From: DATAOG01 sp963753685
GTDB taxonomy: Bacteria > Pseudomonadota > Alphaproteobacteria > Geminicoccales > Geminicoccaceae
Direction of reading: 5' to 3'
NCBI GenBank assembly: GCA_963753685.1
Contig: CAVWDE010000021.1
Location: forward strand, 438,580 to 502,579
Length of the DNA: 64,000 bases
The notes beneath the pieces were generated by a model. That model was not told the origin of the DNA and made no database searches. It saw only the letters and a program-made list of their open reading frames with translations. Numbering within the stretch: position 1 is the stretch's first letter; each line of letters begins with the position of its first letter. Below are positions 8,550-18,347 of this stretch, one piece after another. Position numbers and translations under genes: made by a program.

Positions 8550-9440
8550 ATGACCCAGGCTGCTCTTGCTCTTGCTACTACTCCCACCACAGCGGCCCGC
8601 CGGACCTCTGCCGACGCCACGGCGGATGTGCGGGCTGAGCTGACCTTCATCACGCCGTCGGCCACCAAGCCCGTGTTCCACAGCTCCGCCATCACCGGCG
8701 GCGCGCCGCGGGTGTTCTTCGACACCGAGCGCCACGACGTCCCGATCCGCGACGTGCGGCCGGTGGCCGAGGGGCTGTCGCTCGACCACGAAGGGTTCGA
8801 ATTGCACCACCACGAGACCAGGGTCCCCGACCTCTACGACGACGACGCGCTCGAGCACGCCTACTACCCGGAAATCGAGACGCTGCTGCGGTCCCTGACC
8901 GGCGCCAGCCGGGTCGTGATCTTCGATGCCACCCGTCGCGCCGACAGTGGTGCTGGCGCCAAAAACCGGGACGGGCTGCGCGGCCCGGCGACCCGGGTGC
9001 ACGTCGACTACACCGAGAAGAGCGGCCCGCAGCGGGTCAAGGACCTGCTCGGCGAAGCCGAGGCCGCCCGCCTCGCCGCGACCGGCGCCCGGATCATCCA
9101 GATCAACGTCTGGCGCCCGATCCGCGGCCCTGTCGCGCGCTCGCCGCTGGCCCTCGCCGACGCCTCGAGCGTGCGCCCCGAAGACCTGATCGCGACCGAC
9201 CAGATCTTCCCCGACCGGGTCGGCGAGATCTACCACCTCGCCCACAACCCCGCGCAGCGCTGGTACTACGCGCCGCGCATGACCCCGGACGAGGTCCTCC
9301 TGATCAAGGGCTGGGACAGCCTCACCGACGGCCGCGCCCGCTTCACCCCCCACAGCGCCTTCGACCTGCCCGACACGCCCGCGGACGCCCCCGCCCGCGA
9401 GAGCATCGAGGTCCGGACGCTCGTGGTGATCGAGGCCTGA
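8550..9440 (+). CDS. CmcJ/NvfI-family oxidoreductase
   Basis: The 296-residue protein matches the CmcJ-like family found in fungal and bacterial secondary metabolism: RVFFDTERHDVPIRDVR near residue 55, a RVHVDYTE segment at 150-156 whose H151-x-D153 resembles the iron-binding HxD of 2-oxoglutarate oxygenases, and IIQINVWRPIRGPVARSPLALAD. An active-site role for HxD is inferred from characterised relatives such as NvfI, not shown here. The start has GAGGAGG just upstream. It is a solitary gene after the broken LysR regulator, with no other biosynthetic genes beside it, so its substrate is unknown. Confidence 0.78.
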   Translation: MTQAALALATTPTTAARRTSADATADVRAELTFITPSATKPVFHSSAITGGAPRVFFDTERHDVPIRDVRPVAEGLSLDHEGFELHHHETRVPDLYDDDALEHAYYPEIETLLRSLTGASRVVIFDATRRADSGAGAKNRDGLRGPATRVHVDYTEKSGPQRVKDLLGEAEAARLAATGARIIQINVWRPIRGPVARSPLALADASSVRPEDLIATDQIFPDRVGEIYHLAHNPAQRWYYAPRMTPDEVLLIKGWDSLTDGRARFTPHSAFDLPDTPADAPARESIEVRTLVVIEA

Positions 9441-9451
9441 GCCGGGACTGG

Positions 9452-12400
9452 TCATCGGACGGCCGCCCATTTGGCGTAGGGCCCGAGGTCGTAGAGCGCG
9501 AGCTTGTGGCGGGTCAGCGGGACCGCCAGCCAGCAGCCGGTCGGCGTGCAGCGGAAGTCGAAATCCCAAAGGGGCACCGGCGGCGGCCGGTCGGCAGGGA
9601 GGCGAAGCGCGAACAGCGGGGCGCCAGTGTCCAGATCCCACAACCGGACGGTCGCGTCGGTGCTGACCGTGGCGAGTTGTCGGCTATCGGGGCTGAAGAT
9701 GACGCGGAACACGGCCTGATCGAGACCGGCAAGACGTTGAATCTGCTTGCGCTCGTCTGCCGTGTAGATATCGATGACCCAATCGCGCCCTGCGACCGCA
9801 ACGAGTTCGGCCGTCGGGGCTGAGCGTGCCCCACATGACCTCGTCTTTGGGAAATGCGCGGATCAGCGCGGGGGGATCGGCGGTCAGGTCCCACAGGCGG
9901 GCGGTTTTATCATCTCCTGTGCTCAGGAGCTTGGTGCCGCCAGCATCGAACGCGACCGACAATACCTTTCCCTCGTGGGCGTCGATGAACCGTCCCTCGT
10001 CTTTCGCCCCCACCTTGAACAGACCCACCCGCCCGTCAAAACTGGCCGTTTCCAGCGTGCGGTCCGGCTACAAGGCACGGCATAGACCGAATGATCGATG
10101 ACCAGCGAGTGTCTGTTGCGCCGTCAATTCCCCGTCGCCATTGGCCGACCAGAGCTTGGCCGTGTTGTCGTGACTGGCCGAGGCCAGCCCTGTGCCGTTG
10201 GCGTCAAAGGCGAGACGAGTGATAGCATAGTCGTGTGCGTCCTCCTTTTCGGCCACCAAGCGCCCTCCCGGCAGGGTATACAGGCGTAGCGAGCCATCGC
10301 CGAATCCCACGGCGACCCGGTCGCCGGCCGGGGCGATCGCCGCCGTCCAGGCTTCAGCGCGCCCGTGGATCAGGTACTGGTGCGGCAGCGGCGCGATGTC
10401 CCAGCGCCGCACGGTCCCATCATTGCTGCAGCTGAACACCTGTAGCGGTGCATCCGATTCCTTGTGCGGGCGGACCGCGAGCCGGGTCACGCCGGCCAGA
10501 TGACCTTGGAGGACTCTGAGGGTGACGCCCGTGTCGGTGTCCCAGACCCTGAGGGTCCGATCGAAGCCGTCCGTGACCAGGAGCGACCGGCTCTCCTGGC
10601 CGGCGGCAGTGGCCGCATCGGGCTGAGATTCGCCAGCGATGTAGCCAACGCCTAAGACCACGTTCGTGTGCCCGACAAAGACGCGATCCGTGCGACCGGT
10701 CGTGACATTCCATATTGCGGCTCGTCTATCTGCGCCGATTGTCGCGATGTGATCTTCGTCGGTTCCATAAACGACGCCAGTGACCGGGTCGGTATGCTCG
10801 AAGGTTCGCAGGCTCTCGCCGGTCTCCACGTCCCAGACCCGGGCCGTGCGGTCATAAGAGGCGCTCGCGAGACGACGCCCGGAGGGACTGAACGCAAGTC
10901 CAGCCCCCCCTGATATGGTTTGGTGATGACCCTTGAGATGGCGGACCAGTACCCCGGTCTCGGCCTGCCAGAGAGTGATATCGTTATCGGTCCCACCGGT
11001 CGCAAGCAGCCGACCGTCCGGGCTGACGGCCAGGGACCGGACCTGTCCGGGAGCGTCCCACATTTGGAGCTGCTTGGCCGCCGCATCGCCAGTGGGCAGC
11101 GACCAGCGGATGATCTTCCCATCATCGCCCCCGGTCATCAGCCACGCGCCTTTAGGATCGAAGGCGAGAGCGCTTACGACCCCGGCGTGTCCTTCGAGGC
11201 GCTGGCGAATCACTCCGCTCGCGACATCGAACAGCACCACCGTGCCGTGCTCGCCGGCCGCCGCCAGCAATGTGCCATCGGGGCTAACTGCGTCGGTTTG
11301 CAACTGTGCACCCGCCCCCTCATAAGTCTGCTGAGGACCGCCGCCCTCGATATCGACGTAGCGGGCCAGGAAGTCACGGGCATGGCGGCGCTCCGGGGCG
11401 ATCTTGTCGTCGAGACTCTCGGCTCTTTTTGAGCACGTCGCGGGCCTCGGCATACTTCTCCTCGTCGGCGAGCAGCGCGGCCTGGGTCAGCTGCGACTGG
11501 AACAGCTCGTCGGTCCGCCGCTGCTCGCTGGCCCCCGCAAGCCGGCGCTGCTGCTCAGCGAGTTGCTGCAGCCCCTCGGCCCGCTGCCGCTGCTCCTCGG
11601 CGGCTTGTCTCTGGCTTTCGGCAATCTGCTGCTGCTTTTCGGCCGCTCGCTTTTGCGTTTCGGCAATTTGCTGCTGTTCCTTGGCGACTAGCTGCTGCCG
11701 CCAGGCATACACGCCGGCGATGGCCGCGAGGACCATCACCACGGCGAGCGCGATCGAAAAGTACCCGAGTCGCTGCGCTAGCCGCGCCTGCTCGTCGGCC
11801 CGCTTCTTCTCGTCCTGCGCCCGCTCCTCCGCCTGGCGGCGTTGCTCCTCCGCCTGTTCCTTCTCCTTCCGCGCCTTCGCCTCGAGCATGCGTTCCCGCC
11901 GGCGCCGGGCCTGACGGCGGATCCAGTCCACCAGGAACTCGCTCGCGATCTCGTAGAAGTAGACCTCCCGGCGGCGCTCGCGCCGGACCAGCTTGGCCTT
12001 GGTCTCGAGGTCTCCCAGCGTCGCTTCCGGGACCCGGGCGCGTTCTGGCCTCGACCTCCAGAGCGTAGGACGAGATCGCCCGCGGAGATGACGTAGCGGG
12101 TACCAGGCCGAGGTAATCATGCGCTCGAGCAACGCGATCGCCGGGTCCGCCGCGGCTGCCTCGAGAGCTCATCCCAGCGCTTGTTCCGAATAGCGCTCGA
12201 GAAGCCCACGGACGCCGTGGTGCTCCGCGAAGAATGCTTCCGGGTCGGCGCCGCCGAGCTCGGCCTCGAACAGGCTGCGGCAGACGATCTGCACCTCAGT
12301 GAGGTGAAACGCCGTGCCTTCGCTTCCGCGCCTCGAACTGGCGACGTGATCTTCTGAGCGAGGGCTGCGCTCAGCTCGGGCCGGTAGTGGCCAGGATACG

Positions 12401-13103
12401 CGTCGAACGGGCCCCGGATCGCCCGCTCGATCTGGTGGCCGGAGAGCGGCTTGAGGCGCAAATACTGGTCCGGCAGCCGCGGACACAGGCGGAACAGCGG
12501 CGTGAGTTGGGCCAGATAGTCCTCTCGCAGCGAGATCAGCACCTTGACCCGCAGCCGCTGGTCGTTGATCAGGGCGGCGATGGCGTCGCGGATCCGGTCC
12601 TGACAGGCGCGTTGGTCCGAGGCCGATTGCTGCGGTGTGCCCTCCTCGAACAGGGTCACCCACTCCTCGAACTGATCGAAGATCAGGAGGGGCCGTCGCT
12701 GTCCCTGAAGCGTACGCAGCGCGTCCAGGAAATCGACCGTCGACAGGACCTTGCGTTCCTCGTGGAGGTCGAACACCGAGGATGGCAGCTGCCGGCCGCC
12801 ATTTTCGCCGTCGTGGATCCGCTCGATGATGAACTCTTGATCGGGCCTCGGGTGCACGCGCACCCGTTCGGGCGCAAAGCCGTCGTCGAGGGCGAGCGGC
12901 ATGAAGCCGGCGTTGATAAGGGACGACTTGCCCGTCCCGGATTCGGCGTAGAGCAGGGCGCCGCGGTAGATGGTGACCTGCCGCAGAAGCGCCCGGCTCT
13001 CGTCCTCGCGGGCGAAGAACACATCCGTGCGGTCGTAGCCAAAGGGCTCGATCCCTGGATGGCGGGACTGCCCTGGAGACGGCGCGACACGGGTCTCAAT
13101 CAC
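9452..13103 (-). pseudogene. STAND-type NTPase with coiled coil, membrane helix and 14 WD40 blades (multiply frameshifted)
   Basis: Reassembled across frames this is one protein of about 1,215 residues. It starts at a GTG overlapping the SIR2-gene stop as GTGA. Order: an nSTAND1-like ATPase with Walker A AESGTGKSS (residues 53-61) and Walker B LLIFDQFEE (139-147); a helical part ending ETKAKLVRRERRREVYFYEIASEFLV; an RRQAEERAQ-type coiled coil split by one transmembrane helix (LGYFSIALAVVMVLAAIAGV, near 11,735); then WD40 repeats. I count 14 blades, enough for two seven-blade propellers. Frames change near 12,340, 12,325, 12,170 (in-frame TGA), 12,100, 12,050, 11,420, 10,085 and 9,815. Such proteins usually sense a ligand with the WD40 part and oligomerise through the NTPase. 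As written it is not translatable in one piece. Confidence 0.78.
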
Positions 13104-14109
13104 TCGTCGAAGTCCTTCCCCATGATGTCCCGGTAAACCCGCGGCACGAACTTCCAGAGGTCGTACCGGACGAAGGCGACGTAGGCCTCCCGGTCCTGCC
13201 AAACGTGCATGATCAGGGGATCGGGTTTGGGATCGAGCGCGAAGCACTTGGGGAAGTCGGCCAGATCCACACCCCAGCGGAGCGTCCGGAACAGCAGCCG
13301 CAGGTTGTAGTCGCGCAGGCTGTAGCCAATGAACAGCGTCGGCCACCGCTTCATGCGATAGCGGACGGTTTCCGGCACCGGGTGGTAAGGGTCCTTGTCG
13401 GTCATCCGCTGGATGAATCGGATGTAGTCTTCGTCGGAGATCACGATCGAGGCGCCGTCCTCCAGATCGCCGTGCATCTTGAAGACGAATGGTTCCTGCT
13501 CGGTGAGTTCGCCTTTGGCGTCTTCGGTCGGATCATTCGCGATCGGCCGGTAGACGACGATTTGGGCTCCTTCCCGCGCTGGCGCAACGACGTCTCCAGG
13601 AGGGGATCGTAGTTCGTCGTGACGATGATCCGAAACGGCAATGCGCTCAGCATGCGCAGCGCCTTGGACGGTTTCTTGCCGGTGCGCAGGTGGCCTTTCA
13701 GATAGTCGACCAGCTTCGCCCGACCCAACTCCTTGTCGGTGTCGATGAACAGCGAGACGCGCTGCAGGTCCAACGCCGAGTTCAGCTGAGTAGCGCTTGC
13801 TGAACTCAGATGCACCGGCCAAGGCTTCAGCTAGACGGCCGCCGAGCAGCGGGCGCTGCTCTTCGGGGTATTGGGCCGGGTCGTCGTCGGGCGCGGCGTG
13901 CACCCCGGCGCCGAGAAACAAGATGCATTGTCCGGCGGCGATCTCCTTAACCAGGTCTCGAGGCCGGGGCCTAAATCGAGCGCGTGGCGATTGGCGCCCG
14001 TGCCGTCACCACGAGTGGTGGCATCGGCGGTAGGTTGGGAACCAGCACCGGGAGCTGGATCGGTAGGTGCAGCCGTCGCAGCGTCGCAATGTGTTGGGTC
14101 GCTATTCAT
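13100..14109 (-). pseudogene. SIR2-like domain protein, probable NADase effector (frameshifted)
   Basis: Pieces in different frames make one SIR2-like protein of about 335 residues. Visible motifs in order are ILFLGAGVHAAPDD (the Gly-rich NAD loop), IIVTTNYDPLLE (the conserved Asn and Asp), FKMHGDLEDGASIVIS (the catalytic His) and FIGYSLRDYNLRLLFRTL, typical of bacterial SIR2_2 proteins. The catalytic residues known from this family are all present. Breaks lie near 13,955, 13,795 and 13,565. The N-terminal 45 residues are Ala/Thr/Gly-rich and look disordered. The stop overlaps the STAND-gene GTG by four bases, so the two were co-translated. SIR2 proteins paired with STAND ATPases are known anti-phage NAD-depleting effectors; that role here is inferred. 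Confidence 0.78.
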
Positions 14110-14364
14110 ATCGCCAATCCGCCAGAGCGGGGTGATAGCCCCAGAGCCGCTACTCTCCAGTGATCGACGGCCTAGCCTATTCCCATCTGCGATTTCTGTC
14201 ACGCGTTCATCGGGGCCCTTCAGTTTCCCGATCAGAGAACCGAAGTCAAGCGCGCATGGGAGGCATCCCTTCCACGCGTATCGGCTCCCACAGGCCGGAT
14301 GACAGCGGCGTTCTGATCAAGAGACTTAAGCGTGGAGCCCGGCAATGGCGATGAATCTAGCTCC

Positions 14365-15901
14365 CTACGTCATGCTGTCCGGCAGGACCGCTTCGCGTTC
14401 GCGGATGAAGGCCAGGAGGGCTTCGTCGATCGCCGGGTCGAGGGCAGGGGGCTCGTAGTTGTCGAGCAGGTGGCGGGCGGCCTCGAGGCCGCGGGTGTTG
14501 GCGTCCTTGGCGCCGTCGAGCTCCCACTGCTCGAAGCTGTTGTTGTCGAGCAGCTCGGGCATGAAGAAGGCGCTCTGGAAGTGCTCGCGCGTGTGCGCCG
14601 TGCCGAGGTAGTGGCCGCCCGGGCCGATCTCGCGGACCGCCGCGAGCGCCGCCTCGAAGTCGCCGAACTGCGGGCCCCTGGCCCAGCTGGTAGAACATCT
14701 CGATCTGCTCGCAGTCGAGCACGAACTTGGCGAACGACGCCCCCAGTCCCGCCTCGTTCCAGCCGGCGCAGTGCATGATGAAGTTGGCGCCGCTCAGGAA
14801 CACCGCCCACATGGTCTGGATCGATTCGTAGGCCGCCTGGGCGTCGACCCGCTTGGAGCCGGCGATCATGCCCGAGGAGCGCAGCGGCAGGCGGTATTTG
14901 CGGGCGAGCTGGCCGATCATCAGGTTCATGAAGGCGATCTCGGGCGTGCCCGCCATCGGCGCGCCCGAGCGCATCGAGACCGCGGCCAGGAAGTGGCCGT
15001 AGACCATCGGCGCGCCCGGGCGGCAGAGCTGGGCGAACGCGATCCCGGCCAGCGCCTCGGCGTTCAGCTGCGCGACCGAGCCCACGGCCGAGGCGGGCGT
15101 GTTGGCGCCCGCCAGCACAAATGGAGAAATGATCACCGACTGATTGGCGCGCGCGTAGACCTTGAGCGCGCCGAGCATGGTCTCGTCCCAGACCAGGGGT
15201 GAATTGCAGTTGACCAGCGCCATGATCACCGTGTGCTCATCGACGAAGGCGTCGCCGAACAGGATGCGCGCCATCCGGACCGCATCCGCCGCGCGCTCGG
15301 GCGCGGTCACCGGCCCCATGAACGGCTTGTCGGAGTGCTTGATCGCGCTGTAGGTGATGTGCAGATGACGCTTGGGGATCGGGATGTCGACCGGCTCACA
15401 GATCACAGCGCCCGTATTGTGCATTGCGGGCGCCATGTAGGCGAGCTTGTGGAACTGGTTGAGGTCGGCAAGCGTGCCATAGCGCCGCTGGTTGTCGAAG
15501 TCGTAGACGAAGGGCGAGCCGTAGGTCGGTGCGAACGCGACCTTGTTGCCGCCGATCTCGGTGCTGCGCTCGGGATTGCGCGCGTGCACGGTGAAGCGGC
15601 TCGGGTTCTTGGCGACCAGACCCATCAGCAGCTGGCGCGGGATGCGCACGCGGAAGCGCTCGACCTCGGCGCCGGCGTCGCGCCACATCTGCGCCGCCTC
15701 GGCGTCGCGGAAGTCGATCCCGATCTGCTCCAGGATCTGCAGCGAGGCCTCGTGGATCCGCTCGAGGCCCTCCTGGTTCAGGACCTCGTAGACCGGAATT
15801 GCCCGCTCCAGCACCGGGAGCGCCCGGATGGTGATCGCGGTCCGCGCCTGACGCCTTGCCTCGCGTCCGCCACGACGTCCCTCGCGCGCTGTTGCGGCCA
15901 T
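14365..15901 (-). pseudogene. Trimethylamine methyltransferase (MttB) family protein, non-pyrrolysine type, one frameshift
   Basis: The protein of about 511 residues belongs to the MttB superfamily, which moves a methyl group from quaternary or tertiary amines to a corrinoid protein. Segments such as EGLERIHEASLQILEQIGIDF, YGSPFVYDFDNQRRYGTL and MAGTPEIAFMNLMIGQLARKY are characteristic. No in-frame amber codon interrupts it, so it is of the non-pyrrolysine class that includes glycine betaine methyltransferase. One extra base at about 14,675 (GGGGCCCGCAG for GGGGCCGCAG) shifts the last 100 residues; the other frame then reads FGDFEAALAAVREIG to PDSMT. No corrinoid-protein or reductase gene is adjacent. 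The break is probably a sequence error but may be real. Confidence 0.82.
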
Positions 15902-15981
15902 GACTGTTCCCCACTTCTGCATTCGCTTCGTTGGTTCGAGCATAGCCGAGTTCGTCGCCGTCGCACCATGGCAAGGCCGAC

Positions 15982-17148
15982 GTGAAGCCGCGGATTTTGG
16001 ACATGAGGCGCTGCCCCGCGCTGCTCCTGGCGGTGCTGATCGCGACCGCGACGGCAACCGCGGCCGGTGAACCCGGTCTGCGCCTCGACGTCGCGAGCTA
16101 TAACGTCCAGTTCGTGATGCCGGAGGTGCCGGTCCTCGGCCATCTGCTGCGCGACCTGCCGGGCCAGAAGCCGAACGTCGAGCTGCGGGCGCGGGCGATC
16201 GGGGCGGCGCTCGCCTGCTTCGACGTCGTGGCCCTCCAGGAGACCATCAACGATCGCCGCCGGGCCGAGCTGCTCGATCAGCTGCAGCGGGACGCCAGCC
16301 GCTGCGCCAAGCCCTCCCGGCTGGCATCGGGGCGCATGTTCGAGACCATCGCCGGACCCGACCTCCCGAACGGCTCGGGCTGGCTGCCGCTGCTCGACGA
16401 CGAGCTGGCGCTCGCCTCGCGCCTGCCGCTCCAGGGCGTCGACATGCAGGCGTTCGGGGCCGCGGCCGGGGCCGATGCGCTGGCCGCCAAGGGCGTGCTG
16501 CACGCCAGGCTCGCGCTCGGCCCGGACCCCGCGGACCACCTGGACGTGTTCACGACCCATCTGCAGGCGGACGACGAGCAGGCCCCGGTCCGCAGGCGCC
16601 AGATCGAGGAGCTGGCGGCCTTCGTCCGAAGCCGGGCAGGCGGCGAGGGGCCGGTCCTGGTGATGGGCGACTTCAACCTCTGGGGCGGGGCGCCCGACCG
16701 CGCCGATCCCAACTCCGAGTACAACTTCCTCCTCGAAGCGCTCGATGCGGCGGTGGCGCCCCGGCGCTTCGTCGACCTCTGGCTCGCGACCCACGCGCGC
16801 GACCCGGAGACCGCGAGCGGCACCAAGCCGCGCGTGCTCAAGGACGGCTCGATCCGGCCGCGCGAGAAGCGGATCGATTTTCTCCTGCTCGCCGGCAACG
16901 ATGAGGCGCGGCCGCTCGGCATGCGCCGCGACTTCCTGCCGGCCGATCTGATGGTCGACGGCCGGCCGCTCGGCGATCTCTCCAGCCATGCCGCGCTGTT
17001 CGCGACGATCGCCTGGCGGCCAGCCGCCCCTGACCTGCCGCTCGCCGCGGCCGCGTCCGGCCCGGCGCCAGGCCCGGGCAGTCAGGGCCGTGACGGCGGG
17101 CCGGCCCCCTTGACCACGCCCGGCATGAGGCCCTCGATCGCCCGATAG
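15982..17148 (+). CDS. Secreted endonuclease/exonuclease/phosphatase-family hydrolase
   Basis: The 388-residue protein has an N-terminal signal peptide (cleavage near ATAAG) and an EEP fold: DVASYNVQF at the first strand, VALQETINDRRR with the metal-binding Glu, FTTHLQAD, VLVMGDFNLWGG with the conserved Asp-Asn, and a final SSHAALFATI in place of the usual SDH. Relatives include sphingomyelinase C and DNase I-like enzymes; a secreted phosphodiesterase acting on a lipid or nucleic acid is the best guess. The GTG at 15982 gives the long form; an ATG at 16003 would give a tighter signal peptide. The last 67 bases overlap the 3' end of the convergent SGNH gene. Confidence 0.8.
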   Translation: MKPRILDMRRCPALLLAVLIATATATAAGEPGLRLDVASYNVQFVMPEVPVLGHLLRDLPGQKPNVELRARAIGAALACFDVVALQETINDRRRAELLDQLQRDASRCAKPSRLASGRMFETIAGPDLPNGSGWLPLLDDELALASRLPLQGVDMQAFGAAAGADALAAKGVLHARLALGPDPADHLDVFTTHLQADDEQAPVRRRQIEELAAFVRSRAGGEGPVLVMGDFNLWGGAPDRADPNSEYNFLLEALDAAVAPRRFVDLWLATHARDPETASGTKPRVLKDGSIRPREKRIDFLLLAGNDEARPLGMRRDFLPADLMVDGRPLGDLSSHAALFATIAWRPAAPDLPLAAAASGPAPGPGSQGRDGGPAPLTTPGMRPSIAR

Positions 17149-18323
17149 AGCGCGCCTGCTATGATGCGATTGCCGTAAGCGGAGGGATGACCTTTGTTCG
17201 GCATGATTTTGAAGCGGGCGGGATCGAAGGCCTCCTTCGAGATATCGACGATAGTCACGCCGGGTCGTGACGCCTGCAGGCCGGCGACGAAATCCCGATA
17301 GGGCGGCACCCGATCCGGCGTCGGGAGGAACAGCAGGATCGGCGTCGATCCGTGCGCTCTGGCAGTGTCGACAAAGCGCCCGACGATGCAACGCATCAAA
17401 TGCGTGCTGGCCGGCTCGGTCCACAGATTGAACGAGGGATCTCCCGGAAATAGCCAAGAATTGAAGCCAAGGCGGCTCCTGCCATATTCGTAGGATAACT
17501 TGAGCATCCCGAGCGTAAATGGCCAGGATAGCCGTGGTTTGCTTTGCGCATAGGGGTCGCTCTCGGCCGCCCGGGCGGCCAGCGCCTGCAGCGCGGCCGG
17601 CGTGGCTCGAAACTCTTGCATTGGATTGCTCTCAATGGTCAGTCGATCATTGCGGTCACAGGCATATCGCGGTTTGAATCCTAACTTGAAGATCGTCCTG
17701 GCTAGATAAAACGGCCGATAGTTGTTGGCAATTCGATTTATGTTTTCCCACATGATTCCTAGCACGGCGACTGGGGCAATGAGGTTCGAGCGCACATGCT
17801 GTTCGAATTTCATCACGGCCTGGTCGGTGCCATAGGCCCTGGCGCCAAAGTTGCGGACGTCCTTGCCAAGCAACTCTTGCAGGAAATACGGCCAGGTTTC
17901 GTCGTCATTGACTTCATCGCCGAGGGTGAACGAATCGCCATAGGCTGCCACCAGGGGCCTCTCTTGCGTGAGACCGTCGGCGCGGGAAGCGTCAGCGCCG
18001 TAGTGGATCTGATAGGTCCGGCCGGCGCGATTGACCGTCGCGGTGGTCGAGAACGGCCGGTTGTTCCAGCCGAGCTCGGGATCGAACGCCTTGGTCCGGA
18101 AATCTTCGATGTCCTGTCCGGTCATGGCGGCAAAATAATCGCGCAGGAACAGATCGAGGACGGTGCCCGGGCGAGCGCGCTCGACGAGGTGAAGAGATAC
18201 CAACGACAGCCCCTCGATCGCCGCCAGCACCAAGGCGGCCAGGATCGCCCAAAACATCCAGGTCTTGGCCCTGGTCAGGCTCGATGACCCGGGGTCAGGC
18301 ACCGCGCGGCCGGTCGCTGGCAT
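17082..18323 (-). CDS. Membrane-anchored SGNH/GDSL-hydrolase-like protein
   Basis: The 413-residue protein has one N-terminal transmembrane helix (about residues 22-44) and an outside domain. It carries AYGDSFTLGDEVND (block I Gly-Asp-Ser at 129-131), GIMWENINR with a likely oxyanion Asn region, and a C-terminal KGHPSAYGNRI with the catalytic-type His near residue 379. Proteins of this type are often esterases or O-acetyl-handling enzymes of surface polysaccharides. No glycan genes are adjacent, so the substrate is open. It has somewhat lower GC and more AT-rich stretches than its neighbours (around 17,460-17,800). Confidence 0.72.
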   Translation of the reverse strand: MPATGRAVPDPGSSSLTRAKTWMFWAILAALVLAAIEGLSLVSLHLVERARPGTVLDLFLRDYFAAMTGQDIEDFRTKAFDPELGWNNRPFSTTATVNRAGRTYQIHYGADASRADGLTQERPLVAAYGDSFTLGDEVNDDETWPYFLQELLGKDVRNFGARAYGTDQAVMKFEQHVRSNLIAPVAVLGIMWENINRIANNYRPFYLARTIFKLGFKPRYACDRNDRLTIESNPMQEFRATPAALQALAARAAESDPYAQSKPRLSWPFTLGMLKLSYEYGRSRLGFNSWLFPGDPSFNLWTEPASTHLMRCIVGRFVDTARAHGSTPILLFLPTPDRVPPYRDFVAGLQASRPGVTIVDISKEAFDPARFKIMPNKGHPSAYGNRIIAGALYRAIEGLMPGVVKGAGPPSRP

Positions 18324-18347
18324 GCGATCGCGGATGTCGCGCCGGGG

